This document shows, piece by piece, positions 19,141-27,655 of a stretch of DNA of 64,000 bases. Position 1 is the stretch's first letter. Each line of letters starts with the position of its first letter. This DNA is from Kordiimonadaceae bacterium (GTDB lineage: Bacteria > Pseudomonadota > Alphaproteobacteria > Sphingomonadales > Kordiimonadaceae), in NCBI GenBank assembly GCA_017640725.1, contig JAEPQB010000001.1:1240001-1304000 (forward strand). Direction: 5' to 3'. The notes beneath the pieces are model-generated. The model was given only the letters and a program-made list of their open reading frames with translations. It was not told the origin of the DNA and made no database searches. The translations under genes and the position numbers were made by a program.

Positions 19141-21606
19141 TTATTCGTATCTAAGGGCCTCTACAGGTGCCGCACGGGCGGCCTTGAAGGCGTGACCGGC
19201 CACGGTCAACAAAGCAATGGTAAGTGCCAAAATACCAGCCAGTACAAACCACAAAGGATTGGGCGCTACGCGGTAGACAAAATTCTCGAGCCATAGCGTC
19301 ATCACGTAAAAGGCAACGGGCCAAGCCACCACCATGGCGACAAACACCGGTTTGGAGAATTGCCACACAAACAGTTGAAGGATGTCACGCACCCGGGCAC
19401 CCAGCACTTTCCTGATGCTGATTTCGCGGCGGCGCGACTGCGCGCTGTAGGCGGCAAGGCCATATTGGCCAAAGACAGCAATCAGAATGCCCAGAGCAGA
19501 CAGCACGGTTACTGTCTTCAACTCTTGCGCTTCTGCATCATATTGCTGGGACAGAGTCGCTGCCAGATAGTCACTGCTAACTGCTTGGTTTGACATCACA
19601 GCCGACCAGCCCTCCTCAATGGATTGCAGCGCTGTTTCGCGTTGTTCCGGGTCAATCCGCACCATCATCACACTGAAGGCGCCTGGATCAGGATAGAAAA
19701 TCATGGGCTGGATGGCGTCCTTGAGTGACTTGTAATGGACATCAGGTATGACACCGACAACCTCCGCCACTCGGTCATCAGCTTCGGACACAGTGAACTG
19801 CATTTGCTGCCCAATCGCGTTTTCTGGCAGAACAAAGCCAAGGCTTGCCGCTGCGCGCTGATTAAGGACAACCGGCATAACTTGTCCCTGGCGTTCTTGA
19901 AATTCCCACTGGATCCGGTCCATGCCGAAATCTTCGCTGAACAAGCGCCCAGCAACAGGCTCAATGCCCATCATCGGGAAAAAATCAAGGTCGACAGAAA
20001 TGCGACCCATCGTTTGCGCGGCCTCTGGTGCGTCTGCCTGAAGCCGAACGCCAACTTCTGGCACGTAACCCCAAGCGGGAGAGCTATTGCTTGCTGAGAC
20101 AGTAAGAATACCTGGGCGGCCACTGATGGATTTATCAAGCCTGCTTGTCAGTCTAATGGCACTCTCAGGGGCCCGACCCACACCGTACAGGAGCAACACG
20201 TTTTCAGCATTGAACCCAAGGTCGGCCTGACGCGCATACTTTAACTGGCTCCAGATGACAGCTGCGCCAATAGCCAGACAAATGGAAACGGCAAACTGAA
20301 ACACCACCAAAACAGAGCGCAGCCCTTTGCTGCCACGCGCACCTCGGGCATGGCTCGCGAGGACTTTTCCGGGCATTACCGCACTCACGATATAAGCGGG
20401 ATAAACGCCGGCAGCCAAAACAACAAACGCAACCAAGCCTACAAGCCAAAGCAGGAAGCTGGGTTCAGTTAGATTGGCGAGGTCGAGCCGCGTCTGCAAA
20501 AGATCGTTGGCAAATTCGCTTGATAGCTCCACAAGCGTTAGCGCCAGGACAAGAGCGACACAGGCAAGCACAGTTGCCTCCAAAAGGAATTGCACGACAA
20601 GCTGCTGACGCCCTGCCCCCAGGATTTTGCGCAATGCAACTTCGCGGGCTCGCTCGATCGAGCGCACCGTCGAAAGATTAATATGATTGACGCAGGCGAT
20701 CACAACGATCAGGACAGCAATTGCAGCAAACACTGTGAGTTTCAGTTTGTCTGCGGGCGGTCGTATGCCCCAATCATAGGTGCGGTCATTTAAATGTAAG
20801 CCCGAAAGCGACTGTAGAGAATTGTCAATCAAATCAGCAACATTGCCGCCCGCAGGCAACCATCTCGCTGTTTGGAAATTCTGGTGAACAATATCTTCAA
20901 CAGCCTGCTCGGCCAACGCGACAGAAGCGCCTTGTGCAAGCCGAATGTAGGTAAAGGCAGAGAAGCGCTGCCAGTCGCTATCGAAATCGGTGCCGCGCCC
21001 CGCAATTGCTGGCGTCCGTTCCGGGACGATCAGGTCCATTACCATGTGGCTGGTGGTTGGGAAGTTTTTATAAACGCCAACTACCGACATAGCGGTGCCA
21101 TCCAGCAGGAAACTCTCACCCAAAACCGGTCCGTCGCCGAAAAGGCGTTCAGCCAGGTTTTCGGAGACAAGTGCCGCTGTCGCATCGGCGTTAAAATCAT
21201 CGCGCGTGCCTTCAACGATAGGCAATTCAATCATCTCAAGCCAAGCATCATCCACGCCCAGGATTTCCAGATTGAAGCTGAAGCGGTCATCTATTTCGAT
21301 GGTTGACCATTGACGGAGAACTCGCGCCGACGCCTCTAAGCCAGGCACTCTATCATCAAGCACACGAACCAGTGCACCGGGTGTCTGAGCAGAGATAGCT
21401 TCTGTGCGACCAGGCCGTGTGACCCGGCTATCCACAATGAAAATGCGGTCTGCGTTTTTGATATGGCTGTCGTAATGCGTTTCTTGCCATGTAAACAACA
21501 AAGCAATTACCGCAACGGCAAGGCCGATCGCTAAACCAAGAACCGCCATCAAGCCATAGAGGCCCTGACGCTTTAAAACCCTTAATCCGATCAATAGCTG
21601 CGACAT
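19141..21606 (-). CDS. two-module MacB/FtsX-type ABC permease, array copy 1 (operon-proximal)
   Basis: 821 residues, first permease after the ATPase gene (52-base gap). It is the most divergent copy: the N-terminus is MSQLLIGLRVLKRQGLYG instead of the MFxNY lead-in, and the unit-2 coupling segment is RRREISIRKVLGA rather than RTKEIGIRKVxGA. It still ends APVEALRYE and retains unit-1 RAREVALRKILGA and the WQFSKPV motif. AGGAG six bases before the ATG is a good ribosome binding site. Its divergence may mean a constant partner for the other copies, but that is speculation. Confidence 0.9.
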   Translation of the reverse strand: MSQLLIGLRVLKRQGLYGLMAVLGLAIGLAVAVIALLFTWQETHYDSHIKNADRIFIVDSRVTRPGRTEAISAQTPGALVRVLDDRVPGLEASARVLRQWSTIEIDDRFSFNLEILGVDDAWLEMIELPIVEGTRDDFNADATAALVSENLAERLFGDGPVLGESFLLDGTAMSVVGVYKNFPTTSHMVMDLIVPERTPAIAGRGTDFDSDWQRFSAFTYIRLAQGASVALAEQAVEDIVHQNFQTARWLPAGGNVADLIDNSLQSLSGLHLNDRTYDWGIRPPADKLKLTVFAAIAVLIVVIACVNHINLSTVRSIERAREVALRKILGAGRQQLVVQFLLEATVLACVALVLALTLVELSSEFANDLLQTRLDLANLTEPSFLLWLVGLVAFVVLAAGVYPAYIVSAVMPGKVLASHARGARGSKGLRSVLVVFQFAVSICLAIGAAVIWSQLKYARQADLGFNAENVLLLYGVGRAPESAIRLTSRLDKSISGRPGILTVSASNSSPAWGYVPEVGVRLQADAPEAAQTMGRISVDLDFFPMMGIEPVAGRLFSEDFGMDRIQWEFQERQGQVMPVVLNQRAAASLGFVLPENAIGQQMQFTVSEADDRVAEVVGVIPDVHYKSLKDAIQPMIFYPDPGAFSVMMVRIDPEQRETALQSIEEGWSAVMSNQAVSSDYLAATLSQQYDAEAQELKTVTVLSALGILIAVFGQYGLAAYSAQSRRREISIRKVLGARVRDILQLFVWQFSKPVFVAMVVAWPVAFYVMTLWLENFVYRVAPNPLWFVLAGILALTIALLTVAGHAFKAARAAPVEALRYE

Positions 21607-21658
21607 GATGAACTCCTGCTTCTCCGCACCCCCCGGTGTTGAAATTGGGCGATAGACG

Positions 21659-22342
21659 TTAAACAGCGGCCCGCAAGTTTTCGGTCACCACATGACCATC
21701 AAACAGGTTGATGGTGCGGCGCGCGTAATCGGCGTGCGCTGGGCTGTGGGTTACCATCACGATGGTGGTGCCTTCAGCGTTCAAGGCCTGCAGCATTTCC
21801 ATCACTTCCTGCCCGTGCGCACTATCAAGGTTACCGGTTGGCTCATCCGCCAGGATCATGGCCTGGTCGCCAACCACAGCGCGCGCCACGGCAACACGCT
21901 GCTGTTGACCACCTGAAAGCTGGCTCGGCATGTGTTTGGCCCGGTGCGCTATGCCCACCTTGTCCATGACTTTTGCAACACGCTCGCGGCGAACACTTGA
22001 TGGGATGTTGTGATAAAGAAGCGCCAGCTCGATATTCTCTTCAACTGTCAGTTCGTCGATCAGATTGAACGACTGGAAGATAAAGCCGATGTTCTGCTTG
22101 CGGATATTGCTGAGTTTCGATTCAGGATAGCCGGCAACGTTCTCCCCCATGAAAACATAGTCGCCACCCGAAGGTGTATCCAGCATCCCGATGATGTTCA
22201 GAAGTGTGGATTTACCGCAGCCCGAAGGGCCCATTATGGCAACAAATTCGCCAGACTCGATTTCAATGTTCACATTATCAAGTGCGACGGTTTCAACCTC
22301 GTCGGTCCGATAGACCTTTGAGAGATTGTGCAACTTCAACAT
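21659..22342 (-). CDS. ABC transporter ATP-binding protein (LolD/MacB type)
   Basis: Cytoplasmic ATPase, 227 residues, the size of stand-alone LolD/MacB-family nucleotide-binding subunits. Walker A GPSGCGKST at ~39-47, Q-loop FQSFNL at ~90, signature LSGGQQQRVAVARA at ~142, Walker B MILADEPTGNLD, and H-switch VTHSPAHA. It is the only ATPase gene in the operon and therefore the presumed energy source for all six downstream permeases. A 116-base gap with a strong hairpin separates it from the adaptor gene upstream. AAAGGAAA before the ATG is the ribosome binding site. Confidence 0.95.
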   Translation of the reverse strand: MLKLHNLSKVYRTDEVETVALDNVNIEIESGEFVAIMGPSGCGKSTLLNIIGMLDTPSGGDYVFMGENVAGYPESKLSNIRKQNIGFIFQSFNLIDELTVEENIELALLYHNIPSSVRRERVAKVMDKVGIAHRAKHMPSQLSGGQQQRVAVARAVVGDQAMILADEPTGNLDSAHGQEVMEMLQALNAEGTTIVMVTHSPAHADYARRTINLFDGHVVTENLRAAV

Positions 22343-22425
22343 GCTGCGTTTCCTTTCTTTATTATAGCCGTCCCCAGATTTCTGTTTTTGGGGTTTTGGG
22401 CCTGTCCTCTTGTCGTTTCTCGGGT

Positions 22426-22452
22426 CCAGCCCCTGATTGTCGTTGGGGCTGG
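22426..22452 (-). other. intercistronic hairpin between adaptor and ATPase genes
   Basis: Perfect 8-bp GC-rich stem (CCAGCCCC / GGGGCTGG) with an 11-base loop, just after the adaptor stop codon on the minus strand. No uridine run follows, so it is not a classic terminator. It may protect the upstream mRNA 3' end or tune the ratio of adaptor to ATPase and permeases. Confidence 0.6.
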
Positions 22453-22458
22453 GGTTTA

Positions 22459-23802
22459 TCAGTCACCGGATAGTTTGAGCCGGTCCATATCGATAAAGCT
22501 GCTGTAGGGTGAGGTGACCACACGCTCCCCAATCTCCAGGCCTTCCACCACTTCAATGAAGCGGGAGTTGCGGCGCCCTAGGCGCACGTTGCGGCGTACC
22601 GCTTGCGTGCCATCATCTGTCACTACAAAGATCCAGTTGCCACCTGTGTCCTGGTAAAAGGCGCCATTGGGGATGAGAGCAGCGGAACTAGAGTCGCCAA
22701 GCGTGAGCTTGGTTTGCAATGTCTGTCCTCGGCGAATGTCGTCTGGCTGGTTCTCGGCAAACACCAGGTCCACTTCAAATTGTCCGTTGGTCACCTGGGG
22801 GTAAATCTTGGCGACGGTCATGCGGTAGCTCTCTCCACCCCGCTCGAATACAGCGTCCTGACCAAGGTCGACACGGCCCAGATAAAACTCATCAATATTT
22901 GCCGTTAGTTTGTAATTCGCGGGGTCATCCACCTGACCAAGGCGGCCACCGCGTGCAATGCTTTGACCGACTTCAACGTTGAAGCCAGACAATTTACCGT
23001 CAACCGGCGCGCGCACATTTAGCGCGTCCAGATTTTTCTGGGCGTACGCCAGATTGCGCTCAAGCTGCTCACCAGCCGTTTTTAGCGAGGCGAGTTGGGC
23101 CTCTTGCAGGCGCGCATCGGTCGCTTGACTTTCAAGCGTTACCTCGCGGCGATTGATATTGTATTCCAGCTCGTCCTGAGACTGATCCAACTGAGCCTGA
23201 GAAACGGCATTGGTTTTGATGAGTTCCCGCTCGCGCTCCACTTGCCTGGTTAGTCGCTTAATTTGATAGTTGAAGTCCACCAGATTGCGCTTGTGAGACA
23301 AGCGGTTCTGCTCCAACTGCAATTCGATAGTGCGCATGTTGTTGAGCTGCTCGGTCACCAGCGCTTCGTTGCGGGTTACATCGAGCTGAAGGGTGGTGTT
23401 GGACAATTCCACAATCAAGTCACCCTGCTTAAGGGTAGCGCCATCTTCAACAAGCACGCGCTCAACGCGGCCACCCTCAATAGCATCCAGAAAAACGGTG
23501 GTAAGCGGCGTTACCCGTCCGCGGATTGGGATGAAGTCCTCAAAAGTGCCTTCGCTCACGGTTGAGATGACAATCCGGCTCTCGTTGACCCGAAAGGTAC
23601 GACCCGCCGCAGCATCCTGGACAAACATCCAGATGACTGCGGCAGCAGCAAGCACGCCGGCGCCAATTCCAATGGGTTTCCATGGTGTTTTTTTCTTTTC
23701 GATGCGACGGTCCATGCCCGCGCCCGATGCTGGGCGATCTGTGCCGCCTGTTTTCCCGCCGTACATTGGAATTGTATTCTCGCTGATCTGTTTTTTTTCC
23801 AT
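22459..23802 (-). CDS. HlyD/MacA-type periplasmic adaptor (membrane-fusion) protein
   Basis: Inner-membrane-anchored periplasmic adaptor of an ABC efflux or envelope transporter, 447 residues. A cytoplasmic N-terminus of ~40 residues precedes one transmembrane anchor (IGIGAGVLAAAAVIWMFV). Next come a lipoyl/barrel-sandwich half (EGGRVERVLVEDGATLKQGD), a long coiled-coil hairpin at ~120-230, the second lipoyl half (VRAPVDGKLSGFNVEVGQSI) and beta-barrel domains. First gene of the minus-strand operon, transcribed from the sigma-54 promoter at 23861-23876, with an AGAGG ribosome binding site. No outer-membrane TolC-like partner gene is in the window. Confidence 0.92.
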   Translation of the reverse strand: MEKKQISENTIPMYGGKTGGTDRPASGAGMDRRIEKKKTPWKPIGIGAGVLAAAAVIWMFVQDAAAGRTFRVNESRIVISTVSEGTFEDFIPIRGRVTPLTTVFLDAIEGGRVERVLVEDGATLKQGDLIVELSNTTLQLDVTRNEALVTEQLNNMRTIELQLEQNRLSHKRNLVDFNYQIKRLTRQVERERELIKTNAVSQAQLDQSQDELEYNINRREVTLESQATDARLQEAQLASLKTAGEQLERNLAYAQKNLDALNVRAPVDGKLSGFNVEVGQSIARGGRLGQVDDPANYKLTANIDEFYLGRVDLGQDAVFERGGESYRMTVAKIYPQVTNGQFEVDLVFAENQPDDIRRGQTLQTKLTLGDSSSAALIPNGAFYQDTGGNWIFVVTDDGTQAVRRNVRLGRRNSRFIEVVEGLEIGERVVTSPYSSFIDMDRLKLSGD

Positions 23803-23860
23803 CGCCCGCGCCTCTTATGCTGCCCGGGAAAATCCCGGTTGGGTTCGTTAGCGGAGACGG

Positions 23861-23876
23861 AGCAATTGGTGTGCCA
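23861..23876 (-). promoter_or_regulatory. sigma-54 promoter of the six-permease operon
   Basis: On the minus strand the sequence is TGGCACACCAATTGCT. This matches the sigma-54 -24/-12 consensus TGGCACR-N4-TTGCW, with GG and GC separated by exactly ten bases. The expected start of transcription is near 23850, about 48 bases before the adaptor ATG. Sigma-54 promoters need an AAA+ enhancer-binding activator, and one is encoded divergently 113 bases away. Confidence 0.85.
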
Positions 23877-23915
23877 ACATATAACCAATTGTTTTAACGG
23901 TATTAATTGAACTTT

Positions 23916-23931
23916 TGTGCGTTTTTGGACA
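23916..23931. promoter_or_regulatory. candidate activator site 1 (imperfect palindrome)
   Basis: TGTGCGTTTTTGGACA, the weakest of three copies of the motif TGTnCGnnnTnGGACA. Its centre lies about 62 bases upstream of the -12 element of the sigma-54 promoter, a usual enhancer position. Confidence 0.65.
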
Positions 23932-23939
23932 CATTTTTC

Positions 23940-23955
23940 TGTACGATTTCGGACA
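23940..23955. promoter_or_regulatory. candidate activator site 2 (imperfect palindrome)
   Basis: TGTACGATTTCGGACA; the half-sites TGTnCGA and TCGnACA are inverted copies. It is 24 bases from site 1 and 21 bases from site 3, close to whole helical turns, so bound dimers would lie on roughly the same face. Confidence 0.72.
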
Positions 23956-23960
23956 GGGTG

Positions 23961-23976
23961 TGTACGGTTTCGGACA
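23961..23976. promoter_or_regulatory. candidate activator site 3 (imperfect palindrome)
   Basis: TGTACGGTTTCGGACA, one base different from site 2. It ends 12 bases before the start codon of the response regulator gene, so occupancy could also repress that gene (autoregulation; inference). Confidence 0.7.
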
Positions 23977-23988
23977 TTCAGGAAATGC

Positions 23989-25404
23989 ATGGAGACAGCA
24001 ATGCAGGAGCACAATGGCGCTATTCTAATCGTTGACGACGACGAGGATATTCTGGTCGCAGTCAAGCTTCTGCTTAAGCGGCATTTTGATACTGTGATCA
24101 CCTGTAATGACCCGGAAGACATTCCTGTTTTGCTTGCCGCTCACACGTTTGATGCCATCCTGCTCGACATGAACTTTGGACCGGGAGAGTCGTCTGGCGA
24201 GCAGGGATTTCATTGGCTCAGCAAAATCGTGGAGATAGACCCCCAAGCGGTTGTCATCATGATCACGGCCCATGGCGGCGTGAATGTTGCCGTGGAAGCT
24301 ATGAAGCGCGGCGCCACAGACTTTGTCGCCAAACCCTGGCAAAACGAAAAGCTGGTTGCCACGCTAAACACCAGTGTGAAGCTTAGGCGATCCCGTTCCG
24401 AGGCAGAAAAACTCAAAAAAACCAACCGGGCCTTGGCCGCTGTCGCCAGCGCGCCAGCGCAGCCAATATTGGGCAACAGCCCGGCAATAGCCGAAGTGCT
24501 TTCGGTGATCCAGCGCACGGCCCCGACAGACGCTAACGTGCTGATTTTGGGCGAGAATGGCACAGGCAAAGAACTGGTGGCGCGCGAACTTCACAGACTA
24601 TCGAACCGGGCCGGTGAAGTGTTCATGTCGGTGGACATGGGTGCGGTGACCGAGTCGCTTTTCGAATCTGAGCTGTTTGGCCACAAAAAGGGTGCTTTCA
24701 CAGATGCTCGTGAAGACCGGGTGGGCCGCCTGCAGGCTGCCGAAGGCGGCACATTGTTTCTCGATGAAATTGGCAACCTGCCCCTGCATCTGCAAGCCAA
24801 ACTATTAACAGTTCTAGAGCAGCGACAGGTTGTGCCGGTGGGGTCTGACAGGCCCGTTCCCATTGAGGTTCGAGTGATTGCAGCCACCAACATGCCGATG
24901 GAAAAGCTCAAAGACGAAACTGTTTTCCGGCAAGACCTCTTGTTCCGCCTGAACACGGTGGAGGTGCACGTGCCGCCGCTTCGCGACAGGCGGCAGGACA
25001 TTCCAGAGATTGCCCGTCATTATGCCGACCTTTACTGCAAAAAATACGACAAGGAAGCCAAAGGCTTTTCGCCCCAAGCCATGGACGGCATTGTCAACGC
25101 AGACTGGCCTGGCAACGTACGAGCCCTGCGGCATGCCATCGAACGCGCAGTCATTCTCTCTGAATCGGGTGATTTCAGTCCATCCGACTTCGCTTTGGAC
25201 GCCTCGACTGCGCCGCAGGCCGCGTCTTTTGAAGGAGAAGCTTCGGATCAAAGCGCACCTGCAGACTTGAACCTGGAACGACTGGAGAAGACCGCCATTT
25301 CAGGCGCGCTCAAGAAACACCGCTTCAACATCAGCCATGCCGCCAAAGAGCTTGGTATCACTCGGGCAGCGCTGTATCGCAGGATGGAAAAACATGGGCT
25401 TTAA
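23989..25404 (+). CDS. NtrC-type sigma-54-dependent response regulator
   Basis: Phosphorylation-controlled enhancer-binding protein, 471 residues from the ATG at 23989 (a second ATG at 24001 with GGAG is also possible). Receiver domain with acidic pocket VDDDED and phospho-acceptor Asp60 in LLDMNFG; the following loop ([10 protein letters not shown]) is longer than usual. The AAA+ domain has Walker A GENGTGKE at ~187 and a sigma-54 contact loop reading GAFTDA (residues 235-240) instead of GAFTGA. A Fis-type helix-turn-helix ([20 protein letters not shown]) ends the protein. It diverges from the transporter operon whose sigma-54 promoter it should activate. The histidine kinase gene overlaps its 3' end by 11 bases. 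Confidence 0.93.
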   Translation: METAMQEHNGAILIVDDDEDILVAVKLLLKRHFDTVITCNDPEDIPVLLAAHTFDAILLDMNFGPGESSGEQGFHWLSKIVEIDPQAVVIMITAHGGVNVAVEAMKRGATDFVAKPWQNEKLVATLNTSVKLRRSRSEAEKLKKTNRALAAVASAPAQPILGNSPAIAEVLSVIQRTAPTDANVLILGENGTGKELVARELHRLSNRAGEVFMSVDMGAVTESLFESELFGHKKGAFTDAREDRVGRLQAAEGGTLFLDEIGNLPLHLQAKLLTVLEQRQVVPVGSDRPVPIEVRVIAATNMPMEKLKDETVFRQDLLFRLNTVEVHVPPLRDRRQDIPEIARHYADLYCKKYDKEAKGFSPQAMDGIVNADWPGNVRALRHAIERAVILSESGDFSPSDFALDASTAPQAASFEGEASDQSAPADLNLERLEKTAISGALKKHRFNISHAAKELGITRAALYRRMEKHGL

Positions 25405-26746
25405 ACGTTTCAGTGTCCTGCTGGCCGGCCGGCTAGTTGTCATTATGCTTTTGCTGATGGGTATCGCTTATTTGATCCTGTTGCCAGGCTATCATGCAGC
25501 TACTTTTCTCACCTTCTGTGTGATCGTATTTCTGGTGTTTGAAGTATATCGCTTTGTCCAGCGCACCAATGCGGAGGTAAGCCGCTTTCTCGACGCCGCC
25601 CGTTATGCCGATTTCAGCCAGCGGTTCCGTATGCATGATCTGGGTGCCGGGTTCGGTGAGCTTGGTGAAACCTTCACCGATATTTTGAAGCGATTTCAAG
25701 AGGTTCGCGCTGGCCAGGAAAAAGAATTACGGCACTTGAAAGCGCTCGTCGAACATGTGCCGGTACCTCTTATGAGCTTGCATGCAGACGGCGCGCTGAC
25801 CGTATGGAACAATTCCGCACGACGTCTTTTTGGCAGCACCCCTACCACGCACCTGAATGACCTGGCCCAGTTTGGTGAACCGCTCCTGAAAGAAGTTGCG
25901 AGCATCGAACCGGGTGAGCGACGTTTGGTTGGTTTTGACGCTGACGGCGTTGATCAAAAAATGATGCTGGTTGCCACCAAAATCATCATCGACAGCAAGC
26001 CCGAAAAGCTTTTCAGCCTGCAAAATATCCAGTCCGAACTTGATGTGGCTCAGCTACAGGCCTGGCAGGATCTGGTGCGCGTACTAACTCACGAAATCAT
26101 GAACTCAATCACGCCCGTGGCGTCGCTCGCAAAAACCGCCGTAGACCTTGTTGATGACGCAGCCAGCAAAGTTACGGACAACCCTGAGGTTGTTGATGAG
26201 CTCGGCGATGTCAAAGACGCTGTAAACACCGTTGCCAAACGCTCAGACCGGTTAAACCAATTTGTCTCCAGCTACCGCAGCCTGACCCGCCTGCCACCAC
26301 CGGAAAAACAGCTGATTCGCCTCAAGGACATTTTCGAGGAACTTGGCAGTTTGTTTGATAAGGAATGGGCCGAGAAAGGGGTGCAGCTTGTGGCCAAGAT
26401 CGAGCCAGCGGAGCTTGATCTGTCCGCAGACCGCGAAATGCTCGAGCAGGTGTTGATCAATATGATGCAAAACTCTGGTCAGGCGCTCGCAGGCAAAGAG
26501 GATGCAACCGTTTGGCTGCTGGCGCGCCTTAACCGCAGGGGTCGGGTCACGATAGAAGTGGCAGACAACGGCCCCGGTGTGCCAGCCGATATTGCGAAGC
26601 GGATTTTTGTGCCCTTTTTCACCACCAAACGTGAAGGCAGCGGCGTGGGCTTAGCGCTCACGCGCCAGGTGATGATTGCGCATGGCGGAGCCGTAAGCCT
26701 TGCTGAGCGGCCAGGGGGTGGTGCACAGTTTTCACTAACTTTTTGA
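25394..26746 (+). CDS. NtrY-like sensor histidine kinase with intramembrane-type sensor
   Basis: Cognate kinase of the preceding regulator, 450 residues from the ATG at 25394 inside the regulator's last codons. Two N-terminal TM helices (~8-28 and ~32-50) are joined by only a few residues, so there is no periplasmic sensor domain. A HAMP-like linker follows, then a PAS domain (~115-200: [20 protein letters not shown]). The phospho-acceptor motif [10 protein letters not shown] has His233. The ATPase domain has N box [11 protein letters not shown]1 DNGPGVP, F box FVPFFTTK and G2 [11 protein letters not shown]. The HEIMNSxTP type places it with NtrY-like PAS kinases. Confidence 0.92.
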   Translation: MGFKRFSVLLAGRLVVIMLLLMGIAYLILLPGYHAATFLTFCVIVFLVFEVYRFVQRTNAEVSRFLDAARYADFSQRFRMHDLGAGFGELGETFTDILKRFQEVRAGQEKELRHLKALVEHVPVPLMSLHADGALTVWNNSARRLFGSTPTTHLNDLAQFGEPLLKEVASIEPGERRLVGFDADGVDQKMMLVATKIIIDSKPEKLFSLQNIQSELDVAQLQAWQDLVRVLTHEIMNSITPVASLAKTAVDLVDDAASKVTDNPEVVDELGDVKDAVNTVAKRSDRLNQFVSSYRSLTRLPPPEKQLIRLKDIFEELGSLFDKEWAEKGVQLVAKIEPAELDLSADREMLEQVLINMMQNSGQALAGKEDATVWLLARLNRRGRVTIEVADNGPGVPADIAKRIFVPFFTTKREGSGVGLALTRQVMIAHGGAVSLAERPGGGAQFSLTF

Positions 26747-26858
26747 CGCCACAAAGCAGAATGTATCGACACCATTCTTCATCATGCGTTAACCCCAATC
26801 ATCGTACAAAATCGAGGATGAAGAGGTATGTTCACTCAGTGAGGCGAGGCGTGTTTTA

Positions 26859-27638
26859 ATGTTGGCAAACTTAATAAACCCATTCTGGCGGCGAGATTTG
26901 GTCTTCCGTCAGCCGGTCTTAGCTCTGGTTTTTGCTTCGCTCGTTACCGTTTCAGCAGTTTCACAAGAAACAAGCCCCGCCATTTCCATTGTCAGCATGG
27001 AAATCCCTAAGGCATACACACCGGACGGGGACGGCGTTTACAACCGTGTTTTCAATGAACTGGTCAAGGGTTACGACGGCGAGATTGATATCGGCTTTTA
27101 TCCCTCAGCGCGATACAATCGGATTATGTCCTCTCGCGGTGGCGACTGCGACTATATCGCGACAGACAATACCGCCCGGTGGAAGTCCAGCGGCGTTTTA
27201 CCAGACGAATTGGAGTTTATTGGCCCCATAAACCAGCTGCATGTGGTCGCTTACATCCCCATCGATGCTGAAGACGTGCGCTCTCCGGACGACCTGAAGG
27301 GGTTGAGCCTGGCGTCTGATGTCAACCTGCTCGATACAATCCATGGCCTGGGCATAAAGGAAACCTTTGCGCTGCAAAGTCAGCCACAAATGCTGAGTTT
27401 GCTCGCGGTGAACCGAATAGAAGCGATGATTGGATACGACTTTGACCTGGATTTTTTATCCCGCGAGATGAGTCTCACCGACAAAGTCAAGAAAGCGAGC
27501 GTCCGGCTTAGCACTGTCAGTGACGGTCTTGTTTGTTTCAAGACCGAGCGCACAAAACAGTTCCGTGCACATGTTCGGGAACGGTTTAAGGCGCTCAGCG
27601 AAAGTGGTTGGTTAGCTGACGCATTTGCCGACTATTAA
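26859..27638 (+). CDS. orphan periplasmic substrate-binding protein (type-2 fold)
   Basis: 259 residues with an N-terminal signal peptide: basic WRRD, then hydrophobic PVLALVFASLVTVSAVS. The mature part has the lobe organisation of SBP_bac_3-like amino-acid-binding proteins (IDIGFYPSARYNRIM, DDLKGLSLASD, VNRIEAMIGYDFDLDFL). No permease or ATPase of an amino-acid importer is nearby. It follows the histidine kinase by 112 bases in the same direction and could be a soluble partner of that sensor. Two further orphan proteins of this type lie at 61.6-63.1 kb. Confidence 0.75.
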   Translation: MLANLINPFWRRDLVFRQPVLALVFASLVTVSAVSQETSPAISIVSMEIPKAYTPDGDGVYNRVFNELVKGYDGEIDIGFYPSARYNRIMSSRGGDCDYIATDNTARWKSSGVLPDELEFIGPINQLHVVAYIPIDAEDVRSPDDLKGLSLASDVNLLDTIHGLGIKETFALQSQPQMLSLLAVNRIEAMIGYDFDLDFLSREMSLTDKVKKASVRLSTVSDGLVCFKTERTKQFRAHVRERFKALSESGWLADAFADY

Positions 27639-27655
27639 GGCCCCAGCTTGACTTA

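Noticed and set aside
22360-22368. TATAAT-like box on the minus strand before the ATPase gene as an internal promoter
   Set aside because: No matching -35 element at 16-18 bases; kept only as a remote possibility.
23917-23988. GTG start that would add 24 residues to the response regulator
   Set aside because: The extension is made of the palindromic binding sites (repeated VRFRT), lacks receiver-domain sequence, and ATGs with ribosome binding sites lie at 23989 and 24001.
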